Positions 60,742 through 64,000 of a DNA stretch of 64,000 nucleotides are shown here, piece by piece (the first letter of the stretch is position 1; each line of letters begins with the position of its first letter). The notes beneath the pieces were generated by a model. That model saw only the letters and a program-made list of their open reading frames with translations. It was not told where the DNA came from and made no database searches. The translations under genes and the position numbers were made by a program. Where the stretch lies: contig CAJXHI010000014.1 of the NCBI GenBank assembly GCA_913051655.1, positions 1-64,000 on the forward strand. The letters are read 5' to 3'. The stretch comes from an uncultured Alphaproteobacteria bacterium (GTDB lineage: Bacteria > Pseudomonadota > Alphaproteobacteria > Rhodobacterales > Rhodobacteraceae).

Positions 60742-62445
60742 ATGATACCGCGTCGCGACTTTTTACAAATTGCAATGGCCACAACAGCACTCTACGGTGC
60801 ATCAAGCTTTGGAAACTGGGGTCGTCTTGCTGCCCAGCAGGCAATTAGCCAAAATACGCTTCTGGAATTTGAAACGTTTGGCAATGTGTCGCTCATACAT
60901 GTCACAGATATCCACGCACAGCTCAAACCAATTTATTTTCGTGAGCCTGAAATTAACATTGGGGTTGGAGAGAACAAAGGTCAGGTACCCCATATCACAG
61001 GTGCTGATTTTCGGAGATTATACGGCATCGAGAAAAACAGTTGGCCATCTTACGCGCTCAGCTATGAAGATTTTGCATCACTCGCCAAAGGATACGGACG
61101 GATTGGTGGGATTGATCGTGTCGCGACGGTGGTCAAAGCGATGCGTGCAGACCGACCAGATGCGCTTTTGCTTGATGGCGGTGACACCTGGCATGGAAGT
61201 TATACCTGCTATCACACGCAGGGACAGGATATGGTCAATGCAATGAATGCTCTTCAGCCAGACGCGATGACCTTTCACTGGGAATTTACGCTGGGCTCTG
61301 AAAGGATGAATGAGATCATAGACGATTTGCCATTTGCTGCACTCGGTCAAAATATCTTTGATGCAGAGTGGAACGAACCGGCTGAACAATTTTCACCCTA
61401 CAAACTCTTTGAACGGGGCGGTGTCAAAATAGCCGTCATTGGGCAGGCCTTTCCTTACATGCCGATCGCCAATCCGGGTTGGATGTTTCCGGAATTCAGC
61501 TTCGGTATCCGTGAGAAACGTATGCAGGAAATGGTGGATGAGGTGCGGTCTAAGGGAGCAGAGCTTGTGGTCTGTCTAAGTCACAATGGTTTTGACGTTG
61601 ATAAACAGATGGCCTCCCGTGTTACTGGACTTGATGTGATTTTGTCTGGCCACACCCATGATGCGCTGCCTCAACCTTATATTGTAAATAAAACAGCAAT
61701 CATAGCTTCTGGATCAAACGGAAAATTTGTCTCCCGCGTTGATCTTGATGTGCAAAATGGTCAAGTCTTGGGTTTGCGCCATAAACTCATCCCAATCTTC
61801 GCAGATGTAATCACACCAGATGCGGACATGAGCACTCTGATTGAGGCAGAGCGCGCGCCCTATATTAACGAAATGTCCGAAGTTATTGGTGAAACGGCGG
61901 ATACGCAGACGCTTTATCGGCGCGGTAATTTTAATGGCACTTGGGATGATCTTATTTGTGACGCGCTTATTAGTGAACGAGATGCTGATATTGCTTTGTC
62001 GCCTGGTGTGCGCTGGGGGCCTTCTATTTTGCCAGGACAAAAAATTACGCGCGAAGATGTATGGAATGTTACATCAATGACATATCCTGAGGCCTATCGT
62101 ACTGAAATGACAGGAGAATTCCTGCATTTTATTCTCGAAGATGTGGCTGATAATCTCTTTAATCCAGATCCCTACTACCAGCAGGGTGGTGATATGGTGC
62201 GTGTCGGTGGGCTTGGGTATCATATCGATGTTGGTAAGTCGCAGGGTGATCGAATCACGAATATGACTATGTTAAAAACTAACGAAAAAATTGACCCAAC
62301 AAAAACCTATATCGTGGCTGGTTGGGCCAGCGTAAACGAAGGAACAGAAGGACCACCCATTTGGGAGGTCGTCGAAAATCATATCCGCAAGCTAGGTGTT
62401 ATTTCTCTCCCTGAAAATACCAGCGTTCAAATCAGGAGCGCTTAA
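60742..62445 (+). CDS. soxB: Sulfur oxidation hydrolase SoxB
   Basis: Tat-like IPRRDFLQIA; LIHVTDIHAQLKPIYFREP, LLDGGDTWHGSYTCYHTQGQDMV, FHWEFTLGSERM, CLSHNGFDVD, LSGHTHDALP. Confidence 0.97.
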   Translation: MIPRRDFLQIAMATTALYGASSFGNWGRLAAQQAISQNTLLEFETFGNVSLIHVTDIHAQLKPIYFREPEINIGVGENKGQVPHITGADFRRLYGIEKNSWPSYALSYEDFASLAKGYGRIGGIDRVATVVKAMRADRPDALLLDGGDTWHGSYTCYHTQGQDMVNAMNALQPDAMTFHWEFTLGSERMNEIIDDLPFAALGQNIFDAEWNEPAEQFSPYKLFERGGVKIAVIGQAFPYMPIANPGWMFPEFSFGIREKRMQEMVDEVRSKGAELVVCLSHNGFDVDKQMASRVTGLDVILSGHTHDALPQPYIVNKTAIIASGSNGKFVSRVDLDVQNGQVLGLRHKLIPIFADVITPDADMSTLIEAERAPYINEMSEVIGETADTQTLYRRGNFNGTWDDLICDALISERDADIALSPGVRWGPSILPGQKITREDVWNVTSMTYPEAYRTEMTGEFLHFILEDVADNLFNPDPYYQQGGDMVRVGGLGYHIDVGKSQGDRITNMTMLKTNEKIDPTKTYIVAGWASVNEGTEGPPIWEVVENHIRKLGVISLPENTSVQIRSA

Positions 62446-62476
62446 TCTGCGCATTTAAAGAAGGTACTGTTTTGCC

Positions 62477-63763
62477 ATGTCAGATACAAAACACGAAATA
62501 TCGCAGTCTCGTCGCGCATTTTTGAGCGGGGCGGCGGTAACTAGTGCTGGGGCTTTGGTTGCAGGACAAGCGACCGCAGGGACAGAACCAGACAAACTTA
62601 TTACCGAGATACAGCCTTGGGCCCAAGAATTAGCCGACGGTGTGGATACGATTCCTTATGGGCTTCCAATTGAATACGAAGCTGACGTCATCCGGCGAAA
62701 TGTGCCATGGCTTACCGCGGATACGATAAGTTCGGTAAATTTTACACCCATTCATGCATTGGATGGGACAATAACACCTCAGGGATGCGCCTTTGAACGT
62801 CATCACTCTGGTGCGATTGATCTCAAGAAAGAAAATTACCGATTGATGATTAATGGTCTGGTCGATACGCCAATGGTGTTCACATACGCGGATCTGGAAA
62901 GGTTTCCGCGCGAAAATCATGTATATTTCTGTGAATGTGCCGCCAACACGGGTATGGAGTGGGCTGGGGCGCAGCTAAACGGTGCGCAATTCACTCATGG
63001 TATGATCCATAATATGGAATATTCGGGTGTCGCTCTGCGCAGTCTTCTCAACGAAGCAGGCCTGTCCGAAGCGGGCGATCTCAAAGATAAATGGATTTTT
63101 GTCGAAGGGGCGGATGCGTCTTCTAATGGGCGCTCCATTCCGATTGAAAAGGCACTGGATGATGTCATGGTAGCCTTCAAAGCAAACGGCGAGGCTTTGC
63201 GCAAAGAGCATGGCTATCCTGCGCGTCTTGTTGTGCCCGGCTGGGAAGGAAATATGTGGGTTAAATGGATCCGCCGTATCGAAGTCATGGATCATGCCGT
63301 GGAGTCTCGTGAGGAGACTAGTAAATACACCGACACGCTGGAAAATGGGATAAGCCGAAAATGGACTTGGGCGATGGATGCAAAGTCTGTGGTCACATCA
63401 CCCAGCCCACAGGCGCCGATCCGGCACGGCATCGGTCCTATGGTAATCACGGGGCTGGCATGGTCCGGGCGTGGCTCAATCACGCGGGTGGATGTATCAA
63501 TAGATGGCGGGAAAAATTGGGAAACGGCGCGGCTTGCAAAACCCGGTACGCCAATGGCTCTAACACGGTTTTACCTTGACACGACTTGGAACGGTGAAGA
63601 GATGCTACTTCAATCACGTGCTATGGATGACACAGGATATGTGCAACCCACAAAGTCCCAACTTAGAGAAGTTCGAGGATTAAACTCAATCTATCACAAC
63701 AATGGAATACAGACATGGCATGTTGGCTCAGAGGGAGAGGTTGAAAATGTTGAAGTTTCTTAA
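62477..63763 (+). CDS. soxC: Sulfane dehydrogenase molybdoprotein SoxC
   Basis: Tat signal SRRAFLSGAAVTSAGALVAG; FERHHSGAIDL, CECAANTGMEWAGAQ, RLVVPGWEGNMWVKWIRRIEV. Confidence 0.96.
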   Translation: MSDTKHEISQSRRAFLSGAAVTSAGALVAGQATAGTEPDKLITEIQPWAQELADGVDTIPYGLPIEYEADVIRRNVPWLTADTISSVNFTPIHALDGTITPQGCAFERHHSGAIDLKKENYRLMINGLVDTPMVFTYADLERFPRENHVYFCECAANTGMEWAGAQLNGAQFTHGMIHNMEYSGVALRSLLNEAGLSEAGDLKDKWIFVEGADASSNGRSIPIEKALDDVMVAFKANGEALRKEHGYPARLVVPGWEGNMWVKWIRRIEVMDHAVESREETSKYTDTLENGISRKWTWAMDAKSVVTSPSPQAPIRHGIGPMVITGLAWSGRGSITRVDVSIDGGKNWETARLAKPGTPMALTRFYLDTTWNGEEMLLQSRAMDDTGYVQPTKSQLREVRGLNSIYHNNGIQTWHVGSEGEVENVEVS

Positions 63764-64000
63764 ACCATTTTTTATCTCTTCTTTTGTGGTAATTGGTGCA
63801 ACATCTGTTTGGGCGGAAAAGCTTGGGTTGGGGCGTGCAGCTTTGCCTGAGGAAATCGCTGCTTGGGATTGGGACGTAAGTCCTAACGGTAAAGGCCTTC
63901 CTATTGGTGCAGGTGATGCTATTGATGGTGAAGAGATATTTGCCGATCAATGCGCATTTTGCCATGGTGATTTTGCCGAAGGAATGGGCCGTTGGCCTGA
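63747..64000 (+). CDS. soxD: Cytochrome c SoxD, N-terminal part (truncated by window end)
   Basis: MLKFLKPFFISSFVVIGATSVWAEKLGLGRAALPEEIAAWDWDVSPNGKGLPIGAGDAIDGEEIFADQCAFCHGDFAEGMGRWP; overlaps soxC. Confidence 0.93.
   Translation, partial: MLKFLKPFFISSFVVIGATSVWAEKLGLGRAALPEEIAAWDWDVSPNGKGLPIGAGDAIDGEEIFADQCAFCHGDFAEGMGRWP

Noticed and set aside
1-64000. CRISPR arrays, prophage, transposases or IS elements
   Set aside because: No regularly spaced repeats, phage structural genes, integrases or transposase motifs were recognised, even in the pseudogene zone.

Overview
The window is a 64-kb piece of a marine-type alphaproteobacterial (Rhodobacteraceae/Roseobacter-like) chromosome. The first ~40 kb is dense housekeeping: tRNA-Asp, ispG, rodZ-like, hemA, mrcA, prfB, fabD-fabG-acpP-fabF-mltG, recA, alaS, typA, mmsA, coaD, two gap genes, tkt, zauP-zapA and a grx/bolA pair. 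From ~41.5 to 51.9 kb gene decay is conspicuous: remnants of an SDR, a FadB-like 3-hydroxyacyl-CoA dehydrogenase, an acyl-CoA ligase, a serine hydrolase, a carboxymuconolactone-decarboxylase-like peroxidase and a UxaA-type dehydratase sit among a few intact genes, including a TPR plus TylF-like methyltransferase fusion. The right end (54.7-64.0 kb) is a thiosulfate-oxidation (Sox) locus in two divergent operons: soxS / HbpS-like / soxR / YeeE-type soxT on the minus strand and soxVWXYZABCD on the plus strand (soxD is truncated by the window edge). The most notable signals are: (i) sulfur-sensor (BigR/SqrR-like) operator candidates at both sox promoters, one a perfect ATTC-N8-GAAT; (ii) a periplasmic HbpS-like gene translationally coupled inside the soxS-soxR operon; (iii) LacI-type palindromes upstream of both tandem gap genes, one of which has lost the NAD-binding Asp; (iv) the pseudogene cluster, including an SDR with five in-frame stops and no net frameshift. 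All calls come from reading the sequence and remembered family motifs; no database search was run.
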